From VXYL01 sp965116935 (GTDB lineage Bacteria; Pseudomonadota; Gammaproteobacteria; Pseudomonadales; Azotimanducaceae), in the NCBI GenBank assembly GCA_965116935.1, contig OZ220737.1, positions 4,588,001-4,652,000 on the forward strand: DNA of 64,000 nucleotides, given 5' to 3'. The position numbers and the translations under genes are program-made. The notes under the pieces were generated by a model. The model was not told the origin of the DNA and did no database searches. It saw nothing but the letters and a program-made list of their open reading frames with translations. Positions 8,570 through 17,911 of this stretch are shown one piece after another. Each line of letters opens with the position of its first letter. The first letter of the stretch is position 1.

Positions 8570-9610
8570 TCAAGGGGCGCAGAAGCTATCCACCCAATCT
8601 CGAGCCCCACCAAAAAAAAAGTGCTCGTCAGGAACTGGCTTTCCGAGTAGTGCTCGGCAGGCGGACCGAAATCCACCGGTCTCTGAAGGTTCCTTCCTGT
8701 CGACAATCCAAAGCCTGTCAGGGGGAAGATCGATCAATGCGTCGGCAAAGAGCGTCCGAGCGAGAAAGCAACTGTCGGGAACGGAGTAGCCGATGAACGT
8801 GACAGAATCCGCAGTGGAAAGGAGGTCGAAGGCAAGCGTCCAAACGATGCGGAGGAGTGGTTGGGAGGTCAACTCTGCATGAGAAGAGATCGCGGGGAGA
8901 ATGACAGGAAGCGGAGCGAGGTGGAGCGCCAGTTCGTCGTGGCGGGCTTCACGGTCAAAGCTGTCTTCCCAGAAGTGGTGGTACACGAGGGCATCGGGCG
9001 TGGTTGGCTCATGATGCCCCAGAAGTGGCCACCAATTGACTGATCCATGGAGTTTGAGCAGTTTGAGCGGGGATCTCCTGACGGCACGAGGCGTGCCATA
9101 GATGAAGCCATGGGACGGTCGGCAGAAGAAACCGTAGCCCCAGTCGGGGCTCCACGTTCCTGTGCGGCTGAGTGCGATGTCCAGGAAGTCGTCGCAGTTG
9201 AAAGTGACGCAGGAGGCGTTGTGTCGCGCGCAATGTTGGGCGAAGGTTACGATCGCACCTTCGACGGGTGCGTCCGCCATGGCGCGACTCAAGCGTTGAA
9301 GGAAGAGCTGCGTCAGCTCAGAGAGCAAGAACGCGTACTGCGTGGCGGCGCTACCGGTGTAGTCGTAGGGCATCCGTGCCTTGAGGCGAACCATCAGACG
9401 CTCAAGGTTGATGGAGCCGTCTCGGTGCCGGCTTCGCTCAGCGTCCAGTAGCCGACTCGCGAAAGGTAACCCACGCACTGTTTCGACGAGTCGCGCGACG
9501 TCGAATTCGTCGACAGAAAGGGGTGCATCGGGAACGAAGGCTCGGGTGAAGCCGGCGCCAGTGACGAACACGTGACGGCGGTCCTGGATGGGGGCGACGA
9601 CTGCCGTCAC
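8570..9610 (-). CDS. SIR2-like domain protein, candidate defence NADase
   Basis: The 346-residue protein carries a SIR2-family NAD-binding fold. It has the nucleotide loop FVTGAGFTRAF (residues 15-25), SCVTFNCDDFLDIAL (133-147, equivalent of the TxNxD motif), the catalytic-type His in LKLHGSVNWW (186-194), and VTFIGYSVPDSCF near 270. No zinc-ribbon of protein-deacetylase sirtuins is visible. It belongs with the stand-alone SIR2_2-type proteins, several of which deplete NAD in phage defence. It lacks an obvious partner gene: upstream is 305 bp without a gene, downstream an IS. Function as a defence protein is inference from family and mobile context. Confidence 0.75.
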   Translation of the reverse strand: MTAVVAPIQDRRHVFVTGAGFTRAFVPDAPLSVDEFDVARLVETVRGLPFASRLLDAERSRHRDGSINLERLMVRLKARMPYDYTGSAATQYAFLLSELTQLFLQRLSRAMADAPVEGAIVTFAQHCARHNASCVTFNCDDFLDIALSRTGTWSPDWGYGFFCRPSHGFIYGTPRAVRRSPLKLLKLHGSVNWWPLLGHHEPTTPDALVYHHFWEDSFDREARHDELALHLAPLPVILPAISSHAELTSQPLLRIVWTLAFDLLSTADSVTFIGYSVPDSCFLARTLFADALIDLPPDRLWIVDRKEPSETGGFRSACRALLGKPVPDEHFFFGGARDWVDSFCAP

Positions 9611-9915
9611 GCTGAACTACGGCAGGGGATAGCCATCACGTTCCGTCAGCGACGGGGACGTGGGTACGGGAGTTTCGCATGGCCCAACCCCTAAACCTGC
9701 CGGGGAGTGGTAGGGACTTCTCGACTCCAGGGCATCCGTGGCTAGCGGCATTGGTGTTCTCGTTGCCGACGTGGGCCGACCGCAACGTTGCGGCAGGCTT
9801 CACTGACAATGGACGATGAAGGCGAGAAGTCTAGGGCGATCGCAGTCCATAGGTCAAGGCGCCTCGAGGCCCGCGCGCGGCCAGCCATCCGCGCGGAGAA
9901 TCACCCCACGGCCTT
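9611..9915. other. Intergenic stretch, no gene seen
   Basis: About 305 bp separate the SIR2 gene start from the end of the frameshifted secreted-protein gene. No coherent reading frame, hairpin-plus-T-run terminator or repeat-family copy was recognised. It presumably carries the SIR2 promoter. Confidence 0.5.
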
Positions 9916-10634
9916 TTAGGGGGGGCAACTTGCTACCGTGCCACGCTTGCCGCTCCAGTCGAACGGATTCGGGCCTAGGTACAGATATGGGTAATCGACA
10001 TATAGCGAAACGTCCAACCTCGCTTTATATCGACCATTGTCGCAATAGTCGAACCACACTTGGGTGCCTTTGCGACCAGAGACGTCTGCGCGCCAGACTG
10101 GCGTTAAGGTATCCGGCCTCCTGAAGTCCCTAGAGACACGATCGCCAGTGCCCGGGTTCCGCAATAGCAACTCAAGCTTCCATGAGACCTGGTCGGGACT
10201 GGGCATGGTCCCCGGGCCGGTGTACTCGAACCTGCACCTAACCGTTGCCTTGATCTTCACCCAGTCTCGGTGAACACCGTAGCCCAGATCGACGTCACCC
10301 TTGTGCGGACCGAACAGGTATTGTACGTGCACATGGGGTAGCCGACGGGGACCGTGTGCCCCCCATAGGTCGACTTGAGCTCCTCGACTCTGTAACCAGT
10401 CTCTCGGGCATAGGCGTGCAGGTCCATGCCGACCAGTGCGCCGCGTACGGTGGCAGCCGGGCCCAGTGAACCGTGCTCGGCGTAGAGGTCGTCCTCCGGA
10501 TCGAGGCCGCTCTCGTCGTAAGTGGTGGAGCGGAGTTCGTCCGTCATGTACGGGTCTGAACTGAGGTCGGCGAGGACTTGGCTGGCAAGTCCGCCTACGA
10601 GTGCAAGGGACACGATCCTGAAAGTGTTGCGCAC
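9916..10634 (-). pseudogene. Secreted hypothetical protein, frameshifted
   Basis: The first frame starts at 10634 with a signal peptide (MRNTFRIVSLALVGGLASQVLA) and an acidic segment, then runs out at 10257. The second frame takes over at about position 10334 with HVHVQYLFGPHKGDVDLGYG and continues to 9916. Adding one C to the C-run at 10334-10337 would join them as VGYPHVHVQYLFGPH, giving a protein of about 239 residues. No family was recognised. It is rich in Tyr, Asp and Gly and is probably extracytoplasmic. It may be a true pseudogene or a homopolymer error. Confidence 0.6.
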
Positions 10635-10724
10635 CGTAATTAACCTCCGTTGCTGGTGATGGTCGCGATGGACGATGCGGTGTGTCGCGGGGTCTGGCGC
10701 CGCCTATTTCCGTTGGAGGACCTA

Positions 10725-10764
10725 TCACGACGATTTCGGCCGATGCAACCCCTCTGACGACTTT
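10725..10764 (-). pseudogene. Detached 3' end of the interrupted integrase
   Basis: Read on the minus strand this gives KSSEGLHRPKSS followed by TGA. It continues the integrase frame that ends at 12371 on the other side of the ISNCY-type element (…GEKKSSEG). The insertion thus cut the integrase a few codons before its stop. Confidence 0.75.
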
Positions 10765-12370
10765 GTCAATCCAAAGCAGAAATGTCCCCTTTTCTCCAAG
10801 ACAGAAATGTCCCCTTTGAAGGGCTGTCTGAAGGCGGCTCTGGTCACCCTCCGACTCCGGTGGGGAGAGGTTGTTGTTGGGCGGTGGGGTTGTGGGCGAG
10901 AGGCGCGTGAGCGTGGGCAGGCGGTGGGCAACGGGTCCTCCCGTTGTCCACGGGCTGTCCATGCGTTCCGAAGGACACGCGCCGGTCCGAAGGACTCGTC
11001 CACAAGTCCACCGCCTGTCCGGGTCAGGCGGCTTGGTAGTCCCTGCGCCACGGATATGGTCCGGCGCCGGCCTGTGCGCCGGCCGCGACCGCTGCGCCGC
11101 CTTGGCCTCGGCGACCCGATCCCGAACCGTCTTCTCGTCCTCCACGGCAGCGGCCGGCTCGCCGGCGGCCAGACGCCGAACCGGCAGCTCGCGACCCTCC
11201 CGCAGCACCGTCACGCGGCCGTCGAAGCCCTTGCACACCGTCACCTCGGCACCCTGCAGCCGGCGCCCCCTGCCCGCCCCCGTCACCTGCCACGTCTCGC
11301 ACTCGAACTGCACCGTCAGGTTCTTCGTCACCTTGCGCGTGATGCTCGCTGAAGATCAGCGCCAGTTCCCCAGCGTCGTGCAGCACCGGCCGGTGCGCGT
11401 CCTCCGGGCACGCCGGCGCCACCGCGAAGCGGGCGTTGAAGTCCGCCATGAAGGCCGGCAGGAAGGCATTGCCCGACGCAAGGTCGCCGATGCCGCGCAG
11501 CCGCATCTCCCGCACCAGCCGGCCCTGCAGCGTCCGGTTGGCGCGCTCCACCCGACCCTTCGCCTGCGGCGTCGAGGCGTGGATCGGCTCGATGTCCAGC
11601 GTCTTCAGGGCCCGCGTGAACTGCGTCAGGTCCCCCTCGTGCCCCGGCAGGTTGTTGCGGAACACGCCGGCGCGATCCGAGTACAGCGCCACCGGACGGC
11701 CGTGGGCCGCCAGATGCTCCCCCAGCGTCTCCATGTATGCCCGCGTCGTCTCCGACGGCGCGAACCGCAGCGCCGTCAGCCGGCTCGTCGCGTCGTCCAC
11801 GAACGCGATCAGCGTGCAGCGCGGCCCGCGATCCTCGAACCACGCGTGCGGAGAGCCGTCCACCTGCACCAGATCCCCCACGCACGACCGCCGGGGACGC
11901 GGCGCGTGAACCGGCAGCCGCCGGCGACCCCTCGCCTGCCACTGCCCGTCCGCAACCATCCACTGCCGCAGCGTCTCCACCGACAGCCGGAAGCCGTCCT
12001 CCTCCACCAGCTTCTCGCACGCGTGCGTCGGGCCGAAGTCCGGGCAGCGCTCCCGAACCCGCGACAGAACCGCCTGCCGAACCTCGTCCGGCAGCGCGTT
12101 GTTCGGCCGCCGCCCCCGACGCCCCGACACCAGACCCGCCACGCCACCCTCCCGAAAGCGCCTCGCCAGCCGCTTCACCTGCCGCACCCCCACGCCAAGC
12201 CGAACCGCCGCCTCCGACTGCTTCAGGCGACGCTCCACAACCGCCTGGATCACCGCAGCCCGATCCGACTCCCGAACGCTCAATCTCACCCCCTCCGACA
12301 ACAACCCCGCAACCCCCAAAAGGGGACACTTTAGAATTGGACAAAGGGGACATTAGTGCTTTGGACTAAC
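10765..12370 (-). mobile_element. ISNCY (IS1202-like) insertion sequence with 17-18 bp target duplication
   Basis: The terminal inverted repeats match at 21 of 25 positions: GTCAATCCAAAGCAGAAATG at 10765 and GTTAGTCCAAAGCACTAATG on the minus strand from 12370. Each end has a second internal GTCCCCTTT block. The flanks are AACCCCTCTGACGACTTT (10747-10764) and AACCCTCTGACGACTTT (from 12371), a long direct duplication with one base lost. Long duplications are known for IS1202-type elements. The target was the 3' end of a tyrosine integrase gene. Total length is 1606 bp. Confidence 0.88.
11024..12319 (-). pseudogene. ISNCY-type DDE transposase, frameshifted
   Basis: The N-terminal helix-turn-helix region (KQSEAAVRLGVGVRQVKRLA) is followed by an integrase core. 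The Asp residues are in DLVQVDGSPHAWFED and ALYSDRAGVF, and the Glu is in KGRVERANRTLQGR. At about 11338 the family-like continuation (KVTKNLTVQFECETWQV) is in another frame. Restoring a lost GC dinucleotide in the GCGC run would rejoin FSEHHARKVTKNL. The frame printed here runs on to 11024 as junk, while the family-like C-terminal part lies in the other frame, 11331 to about 10770. The transposase is therefore probably inactive, unless the shift is programmed. Confidence 0.82.
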
Positions 12371-12935
12371 AACCCTCTGACGACTTTTTTTCGCCAAGTC
12401 GCCCGAAGACAGCGACCGTCGAGAGCTCGACGCCGTATCGAAGCCGCGCCACGTACCCGAAGCCCGCTTCCTGCTCGCGCGTGTAGTACGCAGGCATCGA
12501 CGGCGACGCCCAGTTACCGGCGCGCTGCATGCCAACGAGGCTCGCGTTGCGTTCGGCCAGCGACTGCGCCGACCCCACCCGCAGCGAGTGACTGGACACC
12601 CGTTCTCGCACTCCAATCTCCCTAGCGCGGTCCACGATGATCTGGCGGATCGACCGGACGCCCAGTTCGCCCGCGGCCGCGTGGCCGCCCCGACGTACGT
12701 TGCGGAATAGGCGGCCCTCGCGGACACCGCTTGCCGACAGCCATGCCCGGATGCGTTCAACCGTCGACGGTCCCAGGTACTGCACCACGCCCGTGCCTTC
12801 GCGATCGGTCTTCGTTTCTCGCAGCAGGGCACGGCCCGACCCGTCCTCCATGAAGCCGATGTCGTCCACCTCGAGCCTGTGGGCGTCGGAGACGCGCAGC
12901 AGGGCATCGGACATCTGCTGGTGCAGCGAGTGTTC
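12371..12935 (-). pseudogene. Tyrosine integrase, truncated at the N-terminus and cut at the C-terminus by an IS
   Basis: The catalytic half of a phage-type tyrosine recombinase is readable. The first Arg is in DALLRVSDAHRLEVDDIGF, followed by SHSLRVGSAQSLAER (HxLR), GNWASPSMPAYYTREQ with the nucleophilic Tyr, and the tail FGRLGEKKSSEG. The N-terminal core-binding domain is absent: before HSLHQQ the sequence becomes a degenerate repeat with GAGGGCGAGACGCCCTC. The last codons lie at 10725-10764, beyond the IS. It marks an old mobile-element boundary near the SIR2/RtcB block. Confidence 0.85.
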
Positions 12936-13136
12936 TGCGCGCCTTGCGGCGCGACGGAGGGCGAGACGCCCTCCCTCCGGAGCGGCGCGGCCACGGCACC
13001 GTCTGTGGCAAACTGCGCGCCTTTTCTGACGCATTGGGCGCTCCCGCTACCTGAATGCTCCTCTGCGTCCTCATCCACAGACACGCTCCGCCCCCTCGCG
13101 GAACTCCAAGAACGCATAGATGCAGGAGGGCTGGCC

Positions 13137-14297
13137 TTGGGCTGGTCGGTCAACCGCCCCACCGGGCTCACACACCATCGCCCCGGGCTCGCGACGCCCG
13201 GCTACACCCTGCTGACGCCACACGGCGGCGACTCGACTTGGCTCATCGACATCCACGGCCGCGTGGTGCACCGCTGGACGTTCCAGCACATCCGCCCCGG
13301 CTATGGTCGTCTGCTCAAGAACGGCAACCTGTTGATGACAGGCTCGGACCCAAAGCAACCCATGCGCCGGGACGCCGCCCCCAAGGAGCCGCCGCCGTTC
13401 GAGGAGCGCGTAAAGACCCTCGGCGGCTACCACACCACGCTTTGCGAGGTGGATTGGGATGGCAACGTGGTCTGGGAGTATGTCAATGCCTACCAGCACC
13501 ACGACTTCTTCCGCTTCGAGAACGGCAACACCATGGTGCCGGTGTGGATCGAACTGCCCGAAGAGGTGCAACGCAAGGTGCGCGGCGGGCGCCGGCGCCA
13601 GCGTCGAGAGAAGCTGCCAAGGCTGATCGGCGACGATCTCGTGGAAGTGGACGCGGAAGGCAACGAGGTGCGCCGCATCCATCTGTGGCAGCTCATGGAC
13701 CCGGTGAAGGACCCGATCTACCCCACCGTGCGGCGCTGGGAGTGGACCCACGTCAACGGCATCGACATCAACCCCGCCGGCGAGATCGTGTTCTCGGCGC
13801 GACACATCGACCGCTTGGGCATCATCGGTGCCGATGGCGAGCTCAAGTGGAAGTTCGACCAGACCCACGGCCAGCACCAGCCGACCTGGGTGCGTCCGGA
13901 AGGAAAGCACGAGCCCAGCAACGTGCTCGTGTTCGACAACGGCGACGCCGGCTCGCGCGTGATCGAGATCGACCCGGCAACGAGCGAGATCGTCTGGGGC
14001 TACCGCGGCAACCCCTCGCCGCAGTTCTTCAGCGGCCACATCTCCGGCGCCGTGCAGCTATGGTCGCGCAGCGTACTCGTGTGCGAAGGCACCAGCGGTC
14101 GCCTGTTCGAGGTCACCCGCAGCGGCGAAGTGGTGTGGGAATGGATCAACCCGTTCCTGAACACGAACAGTCGCGGCGAACCCACGGTGAGCATCTACCG
14201 CACACACCGCTACGCTCCGGACCATCCGGCCTTGGCCGGGCGGGATCTGGACCCCGCCCGCCACGCCAACATCAACCGCCTGCACAGCCTCGACTAG
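13137..14297 (+). CDS. Arylsulfotransferase (ASST)-like beta-propeller protein
   Basis: The 386-residue protein belongs with ASST-type and PQQ-like propeller proteins. Its repeated blade-like motifs include TWLIDIHGRVVHRW, LCEVDWDGNVVWEY, HVNGIDINPAGEIVFSARH, VIEIDPATSEIVWGY and LFEVTRSGEVVWEW. Blades repeat roughly every 45-50 residues. Known family members transfer sulfate between phenols, but the catalytic His cannot be assigned safely. The start is chosen as TTG at 13137 because AGGAGG at 13124-13129 sits 7 nt upstream. The frame extends further back only through repeat sequence. No signal peptide is seen, so location is uncertain. Confidence 0.8.
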   Translation: MGWSVNRPTGLTHHRPGLATPGYTLLTPHGGDSTWLIDIHGRVVHRWTFQHIRPGYGRLLKNGNLLMTGSDPKQPMRRDAAPKEPPPFEERVKTLGGYHTTLCEVDWDGNVVWEYVNAYQHHDFFRFENGNTMVPVWIELPEEVQRKVRGGRRRQRREKLPRLIGDDLVEVDAEGNEVRRIHLWQLMDPVKDPIYPTVRRWEWTHVNGIDINPAGEIVFSARHIDRLGIIGADGELKWKFDQTHGQHQPTWVRPEGKHEPSNVLVFDNGDAGSRVIEIDPATSEIVWGYRGNPSPQFFSGHISGAVQLWSRSVLVCEGTSGRLFEVTRSGEVVWEWINPFLNTNSRGEPTVSIYRTHRYAPDHPALAGRDLDPARHANINRLHSLD

Positions 14298-14350
14298 TCG
14301 CCGAGAACCCAAACTGTAGCTAGTGCCCCGTAGGGGCGGGGCTTGTCCCC

Positions 14351-15704
14351 ATATGCGCTAACTTGTTTTGCGCATCGGCTGTCCGTAAGGTGGGGGTGTC
14401 GGTTCGGCTGGGGGCTTGTGCGGAGTGGACGAGGACTGGAAGGTGGTGGTGTCGTTCCTTCCGGAAGGCTGGGAGGAACTGGCGCAGGAGACGGGGGCGC
14501 TGAAGGGACTGCGCAAGGCGAAGTCTCCGGAGGCGCTGCTGCGGGTGCTTCTGCTGCATCTGGCGCGGGGTCATTCGCTGCGGGAGACGGTGGTGCGGGC
14601 GCGGCAGGCGAACCTTGCGGAGCTCTCGGACGTGGCGCTGCTGAAGCGGCTGCGGAAGTCGTCGGAGTGGCTGCGGGAGCTGTGCGCGGCGATGTTCCGG
14701 GAGCAGGGCGGAGTGTCGGCGTCTGGCGAGCTGCCGTTCCGGGCGTTCGACGCGACGACGGTGAAGGAGCCGGGGCGGACGGGCTCGCTGTGGCGCCTGC
14801 ACTACAGCGTGCGGCTTCCGTCGCTGGCTTGCGACTTCTACAAGCTGACGCCGACCGAGGGTTCGGGCGTGGCCGAGACGCTGGCGCACTTTCCGATCGC
14901 CCGGGGCGACCTGGTGCTGGCGGACCGGGGCTACTCGACGGCGGCGGGTCTCGGCCACGTGGCGTCGTCGGGCGGCCACGCCACGGTGCGCGTGAACACC
15001 GGCTCGCTGCCGCTGCGGACACCGGACGGGGAGGCGCTGGACCTGCTGCAGCGGGTCGCCGGGCTGGACGAGGCGTGCGTCCCGCGGGCATGGCCGGCGG
15101 TGGCGGTCGGTCGGGGCGTCGCGGTGCCGGGTCGCGTGTGCGCGATCCGCAAGACCGAGGAGGCCGCCGCCATCGCGCAGCGCAAGGCGAAGGAACACGC
15201 AGCGCGCCAGGGCCGGCAGGTGCGGCCGTCCAGCCTCGAGTTCGCCCGCCACGTGATCCTGTTCACCACCTTCCCCGAAGGGACCTTCGACGCCCGCAGC
15301 GTGCTGGACTGGTACCGCGTCCGCTGGCAGGTCGAACTGGTCTTCAGGCGCTTCAAGTCGCTGGCGCAGCTCGGCCACCTGCCCAAGCACGAGGACGACA
15401 GCGCCCGCGCCTGGCTCCACGGCAAGCTGCTCGTGGCGCTGTTGGTGGAGAAGCTCGTTCGCCACGCCGGCTCCGTTTCCCCCTGGGGAGGCACCGTGGA
15501 GAGCCCGCCGTCGCAGTCCCTGGCGTGACTTCCGCTTCATGTACGGCCAGATCGCCCGCGCCATCGAGCCGCACCTCCCCCTGCAGCAGGCCATCGACGA
15601 CTGGAACCGCATCTCAAGGGGATTGGCCGACCCGCCTCGCCAGCGGACCCCGCAGATCGACGAACGCTTCCCGGAACCATCGATCCAAACAAGTTAGCGC
15701 ATAT
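14351..15704 (+). mobile_element. IS4-type insertion sequence with perfect ends and 13-bp target duplication
   Basis: The element is 1354 bp with perfect 18-bp terminal inverted repeats ATATGCGCTAACTTGTTT (14351-14368 and the complement ending at 15704). It is flanked by GGGGCTTGTCCCC on both sides (14338-14350 and 15705-15717), a 13-bp direct duplication. The target was the hairpin GGGCGGGG-CTTGT-CCCCGCCC of a family A repeat, hit at its centre. The perfect ends and duplication suggest recent insertion, although the transposase reading frame is broken. Confidence 0.95.
14416..15697 (+). pseudogene. IS4-family DDE transposase with a late frameshift
   Basis: Catalytic landmarks are the first Asp in FRAFDATTVKEP, the second in VLADRGYSTAAG, and the YREK-type motif DWYRVRWQVELVFRRFKS. 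The first frame ends at 15528 after GTVESPPSQSLA. Removing one C at about 15505 would give ESRRRSPWRDFRFMYGQIA and carry the protein on to TAG at 15697, the expected length for IS4 (about 426 residues). The start may be TTG 14416 or GTG 14425. A single-base error or a real inactivating insertion are both possible. Confidence 0.85.
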
Positions 15705-15885
15705 GGGGCTTGTCCCCGCCCGTCTTGAACGTGCCGAGGGCAAGCAGTTCGCGCAAACGAACTGCCACGCGCCCGTCAGGGCGCGCCGGGACGGGACAAG
15801 CCCGTCCCCTACGAACTACGTTCTATGGCTAGCCCGACGGGCGTTCGGAGCGAAGGCAGAATGCCCTCCTTCCGAGGGAGCCCGC
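15705..15885. repeat. Dispersed repeats, family A (split by the IS) and a family B fragment
   Basis: The right half of the repeat hit by the IS4-type element lies here. It holds hairpin GCAGTTCG-CGCAAA-CGAACTGC (15744-15765) and hairpin GGGACGGG-ACAAG-CCCGTCCC (15788-15808). A family B fragment, GAAGGCAGAATGCCCTCCTT, follows near 15853. The left half of the first hairpin is at 14332-14350. No gene lies between the IS and the amidohydrolase stop. Confidence 0.85.
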
Positions 15886-15904
15886 ATTCGGCGCGACAAC
15901 GACC

Positions 15905-17587
15905 TTACGAAGCGTTGCACAGCACCTGGCCGGCGCAAACACCCGTGTGTTCGTCGTCGCGCAAGGTCACCTGGCCGTTGCACACCGTCGCCTTGTAGCC
16001 CTGGGCGCGTTGCTGGAAGCGAGGCGCACCGCCGGGGAAGTCGTGGACGATGTAGGGCTGGCGTTCCTCGATGCGATCGACGTCGATGACGTTCACGTCT
16101 GCCCGCTTGCCGGCCGCAAGAATGCCGCGATCGGTTAGGCCCAGCACACGCGCCGGCTCGGCGGCGATGCGACGCACGGCCTCCTCGATGGAGTACGTGC
16201 CCTTGTCGCGGTGCCAGTGGGAAAGCACGAACGTGGCCCAGCCAGAGTCGATCATCTGGCTCACATGCGCACCGGCGTCGCCAAGGCCGGGCATGGCCCA
16301 GTCCGTGGTGATCATCTGCTCCAGATTGTCGAGGTTGACATTGAAGCCGCGGTTGTGGAACAGCTCCTTGCCATCGCTTTCCAACGTCAGTCGCAGCCAC
16401 GCCTCCACGGGGTGTTCGTCAGCCGCTGCGGCGATGTCGGCAAGGCTCTCGTAACGCTCCTGCGTGTAGCAGGGCCGTTCCGCCCCGCCCATCGGGTAAA
16501 CGCGCCGGGAGCTTTTGAGCACCTGCTCGTTCAGGTTTTCGTTTTCCCGCACCTCGGCCACCAGCTTGGCTCGGAAGTCGGCGTCGCGAATGGCCTCTAG
16601 GCGGGCGTCGAAGTCGATCTTGCGCAGTTCATTCCACGAAGGCGTGCGCCAGAAGTTGCTGGTGGCGAGGCCCGTGACTCCGCCTCCGGAACGCGGCACG
16701 GTCACCGCCGTCACATCGACGCCGGCACCGCGCATGGCGGTCACCTTCTCGTCGAGCGCTTCGCGGTGCTCGCCGATGGCGCTGAACAGGATGCGACTCG
16801 TCTGGCCCTCTTCGGCGAGGAGATCCATCTCCTCCTCGATGTTGCCGAAGTGCGGCACCGTTTGCATCAGGCCGCCTTCCTTGCCCACCGCACGAGCGAT
16901 GGCGAGCAGCTCTTCGCGGGACGCGAACGTGCCCGGAATCGGACGGCGGTCGGGCAGCGTGTGCCCCGGATGCCGGTTCACGGAGAAGCCGAGCGCACCT
17001 TCGCGCACGGACTGGCCCGCGACTTGTGCGATCTGTTCGATCTCCTCCGGTGTCGCTTGTTCCTCGATCGCGCGTTCGCCCATCACGTAGAAACGTGTCG
17101 CGCTGTGGCCAACCAGGCCGCAAACGTTGATCATCGGCTGCAAGCGCTCGATGGAATCGAGATAGCCGCCATAGGATTCCCAGTCCCAAGGGAGGCCCGT
17201 GAGGATGGCGTACTTGGGGATGTCCTCCACCGTCTCCATCATGCCGGCGAGGAACTCCCGGTCGGCCGGTCGGCAGGGCGCGAACGTGACACCGCAGTTG
17301 CCCAGAAGCGCCGTGGTGACGCCGTGCCAAGTGACCGAGGTCATGTGCGGATCCCAGCCAATCTGGGCGTCGAGATGGGTGTGCAGGTCCACAAACCCGG
17401 GCGTGACGTAGTGGCCGCGAGCGTCGATTTCCTCGCGCCCGGTGCCGGACACTTCGCCGATCGCGGTGATGGCGTCGCCGTCGATGGCGACATCGGCGTC
17501 CACGGGTGCGCTGCCGGTGCCGTCCACGACAGCACCGTTTCGGATCACAAGATCGTGAGACAAAGGTGGTGTTCCCCTCAAGAGCAT
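15905..17587 (-). CDS. D-aminoacylase / N-acyl-D-amino-acid deacylase family amidohydrolase
   Basis: This metal-dependent amidohydrolase is predicted to deacylate N-acyl-D-amino acids or related amides. The metal motif GFVDLHTHLDAQIGWDP gives H69 and H71. GNCGVTFAPCRPADREFL with a conserved Cys is typical of the D-aminoacylase branch, and the C-terminal GLGDAGAHVSQMID carries the catalytic Asp region. Length 560 fits the family. The ATG at 17587 has no clear Shine-Dalgarno. A TTG nine codons inside (LSHDLVIRNG) follows GAGGGGA and may be the true start. It is convergent with nothing, and is followed by repeats. Confidence 0.87.
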   Translation of the reverse strand: MLLRGTPPLSHDLVIRNGAVVDGTGSAPVDADVAIDGDAITAIGEVSGTGREEIDARGHYVTPGFVDLHTHLDAQIGWDPHMTSVTWHGVTTALLGNCGVTFAPCRPADREFLAGMMETVEDIPKYAILTGLPWDWESYGGYLDSIERLQPMINVCGLVGHSATRFYVMGERAIEEQATPEEIEQIAQVAGQSVREGALGFSVNRHPGHTLPDRRPIPGTFASREELLAIARAVGKEGGLMQTVPHFGNIEEEMDLLAEEGQTSRILFSAIGEHREALDEKVTAMRGAGVDVTAVTVPRSGGGVTGLATSNFWRTPSWNELRKIDFDARLEAIRDADFRAKLVAEVRENENLNEQVLKSSRRVYPMGGAERPCYTQERYESLADIAAAADEHPVEAWLRLTLESDGKELFHNRGFNVNLDNLEQMITTDWAMPGLGDAGAHVSQMIDSGWATFVLSHWHRDKGTYSIEEAVRRIAAEPARVLGLTDRGILAAGKRADVNVIDVDRIEERQPYIVHDFPGGAPRFQQRAQGYKATVCNGQVTLRDDEHTGVCAGQVLCNAS

Positions 17588-17623
17588 TCGGTGGCGCGAG
17601 TCTGCGCCGCCGGCAGGCTAAGG

Positions 17624-17911
17624 TCAAACGCGGCTCCTGCGCGCTCGCCGCCGGCGTTGTTGTGCCCGCATCCATCCGCGCACCCGGCGCCGCGACCAGG
17701 GGATGTCCAGGGCGATGAAGGCGATCCCCAAGGGGAGCATCCAGATGCCAAGCACCGGCAGGAACCAAAGCACGCCGCCGCACAGGAAAAGCACGCCGAG
17801 CAGGGAGCGGATGCCGAACGGCACGCGCCTGTCTCCCCAAACGAGGCCCCGATAGACCACATCCCGGACGCGTTCGCGCCAGTCGGGGTTGCGCTCCGAA
17901 GGCGCGCTCAC
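17624..17911 (-). CDS. Small membrane protein, two predicted helices
   Basis: The 95-residue product has hydrophobic segments at about 35-50 and 52-70 (GVLFLCGGVLWFLPVLGIWM, LPLGIAFIALDI) and a very basic tail (RRRRARRSRV). It resembles short PGPGW/transmembrane proteins of unknown role. The GTG start overlaps the stop of the metallo-beta-lactamase-fold gene (GTGA at 17908-17911), so it is cotranscribed with it. No function can be assigned. Confidence 0.65.
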   Translation of the reverse strand: MSAPSERNPDWRERVRDVVYRGLVWGDRRVPFGIRSLLGVLFLCGGVLWFLPVLGIWMLPLGIAFIALDIPWSRRRVRGWMRAQQRRRRARRSRV

